From Hirsutella rhossiliensis (lineage: Eukaryota; Ascomycota; Sordariomycetes; Hypocreales; Ophiocordycipitaceae): DNA of 64,000 nucleotides. Shown piece by piece: positions 1 through 8,268 of the stretch. The position numbers were made by a program, and so were the translations under genes. The number at the start of each line of letters is the position of its first letter. The stretch's first letter is position 1. The notes below the pieces were generated by a model. It worked only from the letters and a program-made list of their open reading frames with translations. It ran no database searches and was not told where the DNA came from. Where the stretch lies: assembly GCF_020360975.1 (NCBI RefSeq), contig NW_025408672.1, positions 3,720,001-3,784,000 on the forward strand. Direction: 5' to 3'.

Positions 1-371
1 CAAGGCTTGGGGCGAGGATTTGTGCGCACGTTGCGCCAGCTGCGCAAGGAATGATTATTAAGTAGAAAGCATGAGGAAAATTGTTGCGCAGATATTAGTA
101 ATTTTGCTCGCTTCAGCCCCGCGCGCTTTCAGTGCCACCTTCCCAAACCGGAATCCAGTGGGATTGCTAAGCTTTGCGCTCTTGCACGATTGCGCAAATA
201 TCTTGCGCAGAACAGTGGGGACTGCGCAGCCAGCCCGTAAGCAGCTTGTTACGCATGAGATCAACAGCGCATGCTGCAACAAGTGACTTGCAACTTTGAG
301 CATCTGGCCCACTTCCCGTCGACCCATCGGTCACGAAGTAGGTACGTACTGGCTTTTTCCTGGTCGCCTTA
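1..371. other. Non-coding stretch with clustered TGCGCA motifs
   Basis: No credible gene. The hexamer TGCGCA occurs about six times in the first 230 bases, partly as TTGCGCA near 83, 191 and 203. Such clusters can be subterminal binding sites of a DNA transposon whose body lies left of the window, but no terminus or coding part is visible. Confidence 0.3.
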
Positions 372-666
372 ATCATGCCCGCCCCACTTTCTCGGATTTC
401 GCTTCGACTCACCCACCAAAGCGAAATCCGAGGGTGAGATGGAACAATGTACAGTAGGTCGTGGGGCTTAAGGTGTTACGCATTAATGTATTGAAATGTC
501 GCTAGCTTTTACGTCTAGGCCCTATAGGAGAAATCCTCCGGGTGAAATACACATACATACATGTACAGTAGGTCCGTAGCTTAGCGTCGTGGCCCTATGG
601 GGAACACCTCCGGCGTAATACAAAAAGGGGGAAAAGCGAAATCCGAAAAAGTGGGGCGGGCACGAT
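372..666. mobile_element. MITE-like element with about 30-bp TIRs and TA target duplication
   Basis: The left end starts ATCATGCCCGCCCCAC directly after a TA (370-371). The right end, reverse complemented, starts ATCGTGCCCGCCCCAC and is followed by TA (667-668). A TA duplication points to a Tc1/mariner/pogo-type mobilising transposase. The left TIR also forms its own hairpin at 392-433 (CTCGGATTTCGCTT against its complement). The interior holds two retroposon-like 3' tails: 461-562, nearly identical to 62661-62762, and a diverged one at about 570-620. A related left end, also after TA, lies at 60953. Confidence 0.6.
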
Positions 667-872
667 TACCTACCAGATTGAACTCGTACCGAGCTTGCAC
701 CCTGCATGTGTGCCGCAGGTGATACCGCCAACGACATAGCATAGTAATGAGACTTCAACTTTGCGACAGCTTCTAGATGAAGTATTAGCTCTTCAAATTG
801 TAGGCTCAGAAAGAGTGCTGACAGCTATGAAGCTGGATCTCTCACATGTAAGGCATTGAATGACCCACACAT

Positions 873-1049
873 TGTTACGGGTCAGCACTGTTGGCACAGG
901 TGCTGGGCGTAATTGATGTAAATTGAGCTACAAAGAGTGTAAAAGGGAGATGTGTCTACCATCGCTCCCTTTAGGAGCCGTGTCCGTGGCACTCGCACGT
1001 GACTAGTCTGGCTATGCCAGATCTACACATAGGGGCGTAGCCCCTTACA
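873..1049 (-). mobile_element. Solo LTR of the Ty3/gypsy family found at 30477-36257
   Basis: The reverse complement begins TGTAAGGGGCTACGCCCC and ends CCGTAACA, matching both LTRs of the complete gypsy element at roughly 95% by eye. It is flanked by the 5-bp duplication CACAT (868-872 and 1050-1054). With one LTR and an intact duplication, this is the product of LTR-LTR recombination. It is absent from the matching place in the right arm, so it inserted after the duplication. Confidence 0.92.
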
Positions 1050-1131
1050 CACATGAACACACTCATAACCAATACCGTACCAAGTCTTCTGCGGGTCAAA
1101 CAAGCGCTGTCAAACTACCTGCAATAAAACG

Positions 1132-1635
1132 ATGGCATCACATATTATCACCCAAGGCTCGATTAGATGCGGTCACGTCAACGATGCTGATCTGAAGGAA
1201 TGCAGCCATGACCAACCATGCCGACTTGGATTCCAACCCTTTCAGATCATCACCGAAACTTGCAAGATGTGTATGCAGGACCCTCACAAAAGACTCAGCC
1301 ACAATTTCCACGACCTCGAAGATGAATCACCTTTATTCCGTTACTGGTACTGTCGAAAGCTCAGTGGGGATGAAAATATCTGGGGGCCTTTCCGGGGAGT
1401 GAACATCCCGAGCATCACCGCCGAGATGGAAACAAGCATGCGCGAAACATGGCAGGAAGAGACCAAAAGAATCGTCAAACTAGCGAGTTCCAGTGCGAGA
1501 GCGCTTTTTATGGAGGGTCAAGGATCGTGTTCTGTTGATAAGTTAGACAGTGATGAGGGTAGAGCACTTTTAGCAAGGGCGATGGAGATGATTCTTGAGG
1601 AGACGAACAAGCCGGAGGAGTCGCCAGGTACCTAA
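1132..1635 (+). CDS. Cys/His-rich small protein, left copy (function unknown)
   Basis: A 167-residue single-exon ORF with a true ATG. I do not recognise the family. The N-terminal third is rich in Cys and His: C13, H15, C23, H25 and C29, then a CxxC (CKMC) followed by H and, further on, WYC. The pattern suggests metal binding. The C-terminal half is acidic and helical. Its paralogue at 24072-24593 on the minus strand keeps all these cysteines and about 75% of residues, although the intervening DNA has diverged more; this supports real coding constraint. The start matches between copies and lies just after the conserved string CAATAAAAC. No signal peptide or membrane segment is seen. Confidence 0.55.
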   Translation: MASHIITQGSIRCGHVNDADLKECSHDQPCRLGFQPFQIITETCKMCMQDPHKRLSHNFHDLEDESPLFRYWYCRKLSGDENIWGPFRGVNIPSITAEMETSMRETWQEETKRIVKLASSSARALFMEGQGSCSVDKLDSDEGRALLARAMEMILEETNKPEESPGT

Positions 1636-1813
1636 TTCTCTTTTCCCATCTCAGAGATCTCTCTCCTGTTCCTTCACTTCCCGCCTGAAAATCCTGCCTT
1701 TTCTTGATGCTCACGACCGACGGCCCCGACGAGGTCGAGATCAGGACGACCAGGGAGAGCTGAGAGTCACGCTTCCTGCAGCCACGCTGTTGTCTCACAA
1801 ACCCCAATGTGGA

Positions 1814-2068
1814 ATGGAGCAACGACGCCTTTTGCTCGTGTCTTTGACCTTCTTTGTTTGGTTCATCTCCACCAGAGAGCTCCTGGTGTCGTCACGACCA
1901 CGTTCATTTTGACAGCAGTTGCCCTCTGCGCAGGCCCATGGCGTTCCGAAGTCCCTTGTCAATGCGAGCTTAGACGCATGCAAGCCATATTGCATGAACC
2001 AGGTTGTATGCACTGCTGGTGATGTAGATCTACTGGATGGCCTCATAACAGGAGGCCAACCGCATTGA
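1814..2068 (+). pseudogene. Small secreted-type cysteine-containing protein, frameshifted (left copy)
   Basis: The ATG at 1814 opens a hydrophobic, signal-peptide-like leader (LLLVSLTFFVWFI), but this frame stops at about 1912. A second frame downstream carries LDACKPYCMNQVVCTAG and ends in GGQPH with stop TGA at 2066. The right arm has the same cysteine motif (LDACKLECMNQVVCTAG) at 23606-23700, also out of frame with its leader. A one-base lesion or an unrecognised intron separates leader and cysteine part in both. The size and layout resemble a small secreted protein, possibly effector-like, but the function is unknown. Confidence 0.35.
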
Positions 2069-2441
2069 CCCGTTGAAGACGTGCCGTTCCGCCCACCCTA
2101 ATCTGTCCAGGCCGCTTCTATGTGGAGGAAGCTCACCCGCCTCATATATGTAAATCATCATGTCAACTATAGCCCAGTCTCAAGGCAATGATGGTGTAAC
2201 CTTACTATGCATAAAGCACCCATCACCATCTCACTCTAGGTATGTCTGCCCGTTTGCAAAGCGACTAGACAACGTCCTGTGGCTCTCTTCACTAAACGTT
2301 ACTCTTCAAGTACCAACATTCGCTGTTATGACTTAACATTATATAAGGTACGCCTTGTTCCGGGCAAACCCAGTGCTCATATTCTCATATTCTTTAATTC
2401 CGAAATCCGCTCTCCACCGTCCAAGGTTGCCACATGTCGAC

Positions 2442-3309
2442 ATGCAAGACGAGATTGCCATCAGGGAGGTCACCGAGGCCGGTGTAGTGTTTGCCGTGAC
2501 CACGATCTTCCTGGCGCCGTACCTGTACTGGATGATCAGAGTCAAGCCACGAGAAGCTTCGCGTAGGCGAACTTGGGCGTTGATCTCCACGGCCTGTCTC
2601 TTGGGTATCGGACTGGTATTCGCCGCTTTGTTCGGCAGTGCGAGAAATGGACACCTAACAAACGTCCTTGCCTACCCCTTCTTCACAGCCTGGAAAGGGG
2701 TCACCATGTTATGCGTCGACATCATTGAGGTACTTCCCATTCAAGCCCATCTAACTACCTCACCGATATACTCATGGTTTACAGCTTATTCAAGTTGTCG
2801 ATCCCTTGATTTACGCCTATTTTTGCAGCGCCGTTGAGCCTGACCTCCAAGGCGAGAATCATCATTTTGGACTAGCCTTAGTCTTTCACCTTCCCTTTAT
2901 TGGGGCGACTGTCTGGCAGTCCAGGCTATCCGGCGTCGAATATTGGTGGGCTGCTCCAATGGTGTCTCACTTGGTTACCGTTATTATGGTTATGGCGATA
3001 TGGAGGAAGACACAGTCTTTCCGTCGTTTTGACCGGCACTCTAACCAGCTTCAGCCAGAGCAGCCGACGTCAAACCAGGGGATGCCGTGGCTTGGAGCAG
3101 TGAGCGGATTAGTGTTCCTAGCATCATCTGTGCTCCTGATATGTTCTGTGACTGGTTGGGTGAGACACCAGTTTGGAGGTCAGTGTGGACTTTGTCTGGC
3201 GATTTTAGTTGTGCCAGCAGTACCTCTAGACAGTATGATGAGAGAGCACCAGAGGAAACGGGTAGACAGAGAGGTGCAGCTGTCTGTGGTGACAGCCCCC
3301 CGGTGCTGA
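2442..3309 (+). CDS. Putative seven-TM membrane protein, left copy (two exons)
   Basis: Exons 2442-2729 and 2785-3309; the intron 2730-2784 has GT...TTTACAG ends and is in phase 0 (…DIIEV|LIQVV…). The product is about 270 residues. Hydrophobic segments are TEAGVVFAVTTIFLAPYLYW, TWALISTACLLGIGLVFAAL, AYPFFTAWKGVTML, FGLALVFHLPFIGATVW, WAAPMVSHLVTVIMVMA, WLGAVSGLVFLASSVLLICS and GLCLAILVVPAVP, giving seven, with a basic loop (RVKPREASRRR) after the first. I do not recognise the family; a receptor-like role is only a guess. ATG 2442 is chosen because the right copy has the matching Met. Near 2845-2865 two small indels change about eight residues relative to the right copy, but the frame is restored. 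Confidence 0.6.
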
Positions 3310-3342
3310 ACGGTCGACGGAGCACCTTGTACTATCCTGAGG

Positions 3343-3520
3343 GCTGTTACGCGCTAGAAGAAATCACACCTCCGAGCAGGAAACGGGGAATGCTATCATA
3401 TAAAGAAGAGAGTCTATTCCCGGGTATTTTATGAGTTCTTCAGAGATCAATCAATTGAACCACTGGCCCCCGCTCCTCACTCTCTGTTTCGTTGCGTGTG
3501 TGCACCTTACAAGGGCACTG
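3343..3520. other. Segment present only in the left arm
   Basis: The right arm passes directly from the sequence matching 3342 to the sequence matching about 3520 (near 22315). The extra piece is bordered by GAGGGC and AAGGGC. It has no recognisable coding content or terminal repeats. It is either a small insertion on the left or a deletion on the right. Confidence 0.45.
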
Positions 3521-3690
3521 AATCAGACAGACGATAATTACATCACTTTATGCCCTCCATCTACGGCCACTTCCTTAGATTTAAGCGTCCCAAGTTTGGG
3601 CCACACGCACATACTGCATTCAGGTCGTGCAAAAGCTCCAAGTAATCCAAGTTGGAAGCGCGACGCAAGTGTGCCTTCCGAAGCATAAAT

Positions 3691-4597
3691 GAAGCCCTGC
3701 TTTCCACGTCAATCATGATCTTTAGTTCGATCTTTACTTCAGTTACACTCTCCTCGAACGAAATACCCACGATAGTTCACGCAAACATCCACCAGTCGTT
3801 TGAAAGACATATCCTTAAAGACTTCATCGGACTCGCAGAAGGGCTCGCTAAGGATAACCGGCTCGTCTCGCCCTAATATGCACGCTGTAGACAGTGTCCA
3901 GACGTCCAGATATGCTTAGCTTACCTCCGCAAGTGAAGTATCAATCAAATTCCAAATTCGGGGGGGCGACGAGCTCGCCGTGAACGACTACAGTTCTGAT
4001 GGCAGTGAAAGCGGCGAGCCGAGCATGAAGTGGCGGCTGTTCCACCGTACGACACCTAGGGAAAGGCAATGGCAATCACTCATCACGCTTATGGTGGAGG
4101 GTGCAAGAAAGCAACAGTCAACCTCAGACAGGGATCTAGCGAGGAGCCTCGATTCAATTTTCTGCATGCTCAAGTCACATGCGACCCCGGAAAACCCGGG
4201 CAGTTCTATCGCCACGAACGACTCGCCGCAGTATGCTCATGACCGAGTTGACCGACTCACTTAGACTTGGACTCGTGTTGGAAAGGCAGCAGGGGGCACT
4301 CACACCCGACGCCGTTTTGGATCATCGATACGCCTCGCATGATTCGGTGACCCGAGGGCAATTCCCCGACAAGTCTCGCATGAAGGCGAGCGAGGATGCA
4401 AATGCCAGCTTGTGGAACCAGCGTTTCTTAGAGGGGATATCTAAGGACTACTACCATTATAAGGGCTGGTGAAGATATAACAATTCAACACTCCTCCACG
4501 GCTGGTTGCTTGCTCCTCCGGATTTTGTGAATCCGCTGTCGCTTATGCCCTTGCCCATGGCTTTGCCATATTCTTTCAGGCGCTCGACATTCTGTAC
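3691..4597. other. Non-duplicated spacer with weak ORFs only
   Basis: An ORF from the ATG at 4025 to 4264 (about 79 residues) and an overlapping ORF 4179-4472 have no recognisable domain, no partner elsewhere in the window, and a composition no better than chance. I see no element termini here. Treat this as intergenic or relic sequence. Confidence 0.3.
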
Positions 4598-5272
4598 TCA
4601 CACCCCCGTATATCCCGCCATGGTCTCTCCGCTCGCATTTCCTGGTGTGTCGTGATGAGTCCGAAGGAGAAGACTGAGAAAGGCTGATAGTAATTCTAAC
4701 AGGCTTGCAGAGAGGAGGTCAAGTTCCATCTCAACCTGTTTGCCTTGTCCGTTCTCGACTGTACCGCTGGCCTCTACTCGATGGCAAGTATCGGATACAG
4801 TGACTCGAAAAACGAGCCCAGTAGGAGGACGATTCTCCTTGTCATCGCCCCAAAATGAAGAGTAATCACTCTCTTCAAGATCGCTAGGTGCAAACGAGGG
4901 CTGTATATTTTGTGTAGGTGACACTTCAATCTCGTCTTGTGGATATTTGTCACGGCAGTTTGTGCTGTTGAATTGGCTTTCGGTATCCGAGAATTCTGAT
5001 GTGGGCGAGGTAGGACAAAGAAGCATATCGAGAGCACGAAGATGACCAGTTTGTCCACAGGCAATCGATTCAGTGGAACTCATGTTCCCCTGTATAGTCG
5101 AGGTAGTGTTAGTCGACATGGCGGGAAGGAGGGCTTCGTTGGCTTTCGGAGAGTTGCAAGAAAATGGGAGATATGGAAACTGGGACAAAAGGGGGTGGTG
5201 CCTACCTCCTTCACTATCTAAACGAGTATGAGACGGGCTGCCTTGGCCGGGACGAGAGCTCCAGCGAATCAT
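4598..5272 (-). CDS. Hypothetical Ser/acidic-rich protein
   Basis: An ORF of about 224 residues from the ATG at 5272; a second in-frame ATG at 5122 (MSTNTTST) would give about 174 and looks the more natural start. The middle is Ser/Thr/acidic-rich (SDLEESDYSSFWGDDKENRP); the C-terminal part has a leucine run (LLSASLLELLSAFLSLLL). No family is recognised. DNA just upstream of the coding start (from about 5255) recurs in diverged form at 8740-9260, so the promoter side of this gene has been duplicated. It could be a real small gene or a chance ORF. Confidence 0.3.
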   Translation of the reverse strand: MIRWSSRPGQGSPSHTRLDSEGGRHHPLLSQFPYLPFSCNSPKANEALLPAMSTNTTSTIQGNMSSTESIACGQTGHLRALDMLLCPTSPTSEFSDTESQFNSTNCRDKYPQDEIEVSPTQNIQPSFAPSDLEESDYSSFWGDDKENRPPTGLVFRVTVSDTCHRVEASGTVENGQGKQVEMELDLLSASLLELLSAFLSLLLRTHHDTPGNASGETMAGYTGV

Positions 5273-5740
5273 CCCGAGAATCCCCAAGGCGCAGCTTTGG
5301 CCATCTCATTGCACATATCGTCGGGTGGGATCATGCGCCTTCCTCCACTTCCGGGCTGTGGTCCGTTGTTGCTTCGCTGACGCCTGCCGGCCACCCCTGA
5401 GATGGTTTATGCGTCTTTGACCAGGTTCAGCTTCTGCATCTATGCGCCGATCACATCCGCTAATGCTGCAAAATTACGAGTAGCCAAATTCTCTGTAGGC
5501 ACAGGGGCGAACCGAATCGTGCAGACTAGTCCGCAGCCTCCCTGCGACGGGGTTCAGGAGGAACGCGAGGCAGGACTTGTCCGTTAATTTCTCTTCCTCG
5601 TCGTTGACCCAATGTATGACAATGTACATGTGCATGCCTGGGAAGTGTCGGGGATGGCGAAGCTTGCAGCGGAGGGAGCCTCGCGACAAGGGGAGGGCTG
5701 CCCACTTCGGCATCAACTTCGGGAAGAAGACGGCGACCTT
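5255..5740 (+). repeat. Diverged direct repeat, copy 1 (copy 2 at 8740-9260)
   Basis: Shared blocks in the same order include GAGCTCCAGC(A/G)AATCATC, TCATGCGCCTTCCTCC, TTCTGCATCTATGCGCCG and GGCGAGGCTTGCAG-type sequence, separated by indels. No coding content is shared. The copies are old, with perhaps three quarters of bases conserved in the aligned blocks. Confidence 0.6.
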
Positions 5741-6242
5741 CGCGAGACCTACATTTGCATCTAACGAGGTAGCAATACTTCGCAATATATGAAAATTAGC
5801 CGGAAGTCCAAAGGAGCGGCTCTAGAGAGCCGTCAGGGACACCCCTTAGGGTGGGAAAACGAGACATCGCGATATTTACACGCTCCGCTTGCTAGATGCC
5901 ACCATAGACTGCTGGTTTGTATGATTACCTGTCCGGCTTTCACGTCGTGTTTCCCAGCTCTGCTACCAACTACGTCTTCCATTCATTCCTTGACTCAACG
6001 CTCGACTTCTAGGTCGTGAGTATCTTGCGGCACTTACGGCTTACACGCGCTACTAAGAGCACATGCGAGAGCTCGTGGTAGCGAATCTAAACGAGACAAT
6101 GTCACAACCTCGGCGTCCTCTTTTCGACTCCTACGCAAGTGCGAAAGGCTCTCGGCTCAGCAAAACCCAACCTACACGCCGAAGCCACGACAGCCGCTCC
6201 AAAGCCCGAGCGCCAGGACGATAGTAAGAACGGTTTCGTGAT
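5741..6242. other. Intergenic sequence, nothing recognised
   Basis: No ORF with a plausible domain, no terminal repeats and no match to other parts of the window was seen. Confidence 0.4.
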
Positions 6243-6767
6243 ATGTCATGGCGGCAGCGAACATTTACTGACGTGAATGGTATAGGGGAATCAGGCAACG
6301 CCGCGGACGAGTTGAACAATGCGACTCAGCACAAGCCCCAGATGGCACAAATCGAAGAGGCCATGAAATCTCAATCCGAGGGCCTCCGTCAGACATCCAG
6401 TCGCTTACCCAGCACGCATACGGAGGTCCCTACCGTCGCCTTCCAAACAATTGTCTTTGGTATCATGCGGCAACTTTTCAAAGAGATTGAAGAGAATTCG
6501 AGAGAGCACGCGTATTTGCGCAAGCGTGCTCATCAACACTATCACCTCGAGATCTCCAGACGATTGCACAATTCCAAGGACAGCTTGGATCCTCAGACAC
6601 ACTCGGAGGAGACCCTCCATACCCTGTGGCCGAGAACATGGAGATTTCTCGTCGGTATATCCTCTATGAGGGCGGCTGTTTTGATCGCGGGGACGGAGAA
6701 CGCATTTGTAAGTTCTCCCAGAAGCAACCTTGATTGGGAACTAACCCAAGTAGCGACAGCTTTTTAA
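6243..6767 (+). CDS. Hypothetical protein, possibly truncated
   Basis: An ORF of 174 residues with a true ATG. The N-terminal half is polar and Gln-rich; the middle is charged and helical (EEAMKSQSEGLRQ, RQLFKEIEENSREH, ISRRLHNS). No family is recognised. Near the 3' end an intron-like segment starts GTAAGT at 6709, has CTAAC at 6741 and ends in TAG at 6753. Splicing would change only the last residues and then stop, so the gene may be a 5' remnant of a longer one. Confidence 0.25.
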   Translation: MSWRQRTFTDVNGIGESGNAADELNNATQHKPQMAQIEEAMKSQSEGLRQTSSRLPSTHTEVPTVAFQTIVFGIMRQLFKEIEENSREHAYLRKRAHQHYHLEISRRLHNSKDSLDPQTHSEETLHTLWPRTWRFLVGISSMRAAVLIAGTENAFVSSPRSNLDWELTQVATAF

Positions 6768-7419
6768 AGCCGTTGAGAATATAGCGAAGGAAATGAACCT
6801 TGTAAAACTGAAGAGATATGCGAGTGAAAGCTTGAGAGAAATGGACGAAGATGCCACAGCGAGAACGAGCATGTAATAATATAAACTCGTCTTCTAACAC
6901 TGGCTATTGCTACCTTGCGCCGTAGCTACATTGCTGTACGCCGTCGCAGTAGAGAACACTACAAAATAGATCATTGACATTAAAGTTGGAGGTCGCCTCT
7001 CTATGACCTCGTTTTGCGGAATTCGCGAGGAATCCTGAACCACTAAGCATTCCGCGCCAGACAATGTCACACTCTCCATTGTCCTCGATCGGCTGGGGTG
7101 GACAGTCAGCGAGGCGCATGAGGACGTGCGCATGAGGACGTGTAGTTATTTGAGACGCCGAAATGCATATCCAACCGTCACCTGTCCAAATATCCGTGAA
7201 GGCTGCAAGGGCTGCGCCATGGTTTGCATGCGTCTCGAGTGATTGGAGCCGCTGGAGCAATTCTTCCAGCTCTTCCCCCCAACTCTCTATAACTTGTTAA
7301 TTTCGCATTTCTCGTTCTCTTACACGCTCACAGATATTCTACTTGGAGACGCTTATTTTTACAATCCTTTCCTCGTTCATTAGTCAAGGAGAGCGGCCCC
7401 AAACAAGCTTGCAAGCCAA
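6768..7419. other. Intergenic, upstream region of the bZIP gene
   Basis: No supported gene. The last 150 bases are pyrimidine-rich (TTTCTCGTTCTCTT near 7300-7330; TTTCCTCGTT near 7368), as is usual near fungal transcription starts, and end shortly before the bZIP ATG at 7420. Confidence 0.3.
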
Positions 7420-8268
7420 ATGTCAACCCTCGCGGTAAGTGACATCAACCCAGGTGATACCGTAGACTGGAAAGGCCTTAACTAACAGCAGAGTCCCTTT
7501 CTCTTTCTCTGCTCTAGCGCGAGAACAAATTAGCCCGAATTCGAGACAACCAGAGGAGATCACGCGCCCGACGGAGAGAGTATGTCCAGGACCTCAAACG
7601 GCGACTCAGAGAATACGAGACTCAGGGCATCGAGGCCTCGACCGAGGTCCAGATGGCCGCGAGAAGAGTAGCCGAGGAGAACAAGCAGCTCCAGGAGCTC
7701 CTCAACAGGCATGGCATTAGCGACGACCAAATAACCCGTTTCTTGCAGTCGGGCACCTTGCCACTTGATTCCAACCAAGGCCAACCCTTTCACGCCGACG
7801 ACCCTAGTGCCGCTGTCCAGTCGCTACAACGGCTCCTGATGCCGCGACAACTGGCCAGTCTAGATGAAGACTTCTCCCTATATTTGTCGGGACAGTCGAT
7901 TCGGAACCCTCCACCACCGAGGGTCGACGACAAGTTCGTCCGTCTGGGAGCCGTCGCAGCTCGTAACGTCCTCGTACGGCTATCAACATCACATGGGCGT
8001 GGCTACTGCAGTCATGGCATCGGCTGTTCATTCTCCGTATCCACCGACAACCCCATTGAGTCGCGCGAGCACCACGCGACAAGGCTGCGTCTATGGCGGG
8101 CAACCGTCCCCGTCGATGCACGACAGTCCCGGCCAAGCCATGGTAACAACACAGCCTACGTCTACTGGCGGCCGTACGGTAATGCACTTGCATTATTCTG
8201 TGCCGACTTATCCAAACGCAGTGGTACCGCATTATGATTCCCTAGGAGCACCTGCTGACACGCGTTGA
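7420..8268 (+). pseudogene. bZIP transcription factor with apparent frameshift in the C-terminal part
   Basis: Exon 1 is 7420-7434 (MSTLA). The 83-bp intron 7435-7517 runs GTAAGT...CTCTAG. Exon 2 opens with the basic region RENKLARIRDNQRRSRARRR, which contains the fungal bZIP signature N-Q-R-R-S-R-A-R-R, followed by an amphipathic coiled-coil segment to about residue 75. This type binds DNA as a dimer in the nucleus and is common in fungal regulatory and secondary-metabolism genes. The reading frame runs to 8237, but after about 7920 the neighbouring frame, open to 8268, has the more natural composition (TTSSSVWEPSQLVTSSYGY, then Ser/Pro/Thr-rich). This implies a single-base indel near 7917-7925. 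The DNA-binding half is intact. No biosynthetic genes are nearby. Confidence 0.7.

Larger units (their letters stand above)
667..3690 (+). repeat. Left arm of a diverged long inverted duplication (partner 22130-24900)
   Basis: Read on the minus strand, 22130-24900 aligns with this segment along its length. Outer end: GCTTGCACCCTGCATG near 697 against 24843. Inner end: GCGTCGCGCTTCCAAC-type sequence near 3655 against 22160. By eye the arms are roughly 85% alike with scattered indels. The left arm has two additions: a solo LTR (873-1049) and about 180 bp at 3343-3520. Both arms carry the same three genes in the same internal order, so the duplication is segmental and is followed by divergence. 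The arms enclose about 18 kb with the bZIP, FTA2-like and Argonaute genes. Confidence 0.85.

Noticed and set aside
873..1049. Promoter or UTR of the Cys/His gene
   Set aside because: It is a solo LTR with its own target duplication and is absent upstream of the right copy.
2355..2441. Extended N-terminus of the left seven-TM protein
   Set aside because: The frame begins with TTG, not ATG. The right copy supports the Met at the position matching 2442.
3980..4024. Start of a hypothetical gene at 3980
   Set aside because: The codon is GTG; the downstream ATG at 4025 leaves only a short ORF with no features.
6709..6753. Intron in the hypothetical gene at 6243
   Set aside because: Splice-like signals are present, but splicing leads to a stop after four residues, so no better protein results.
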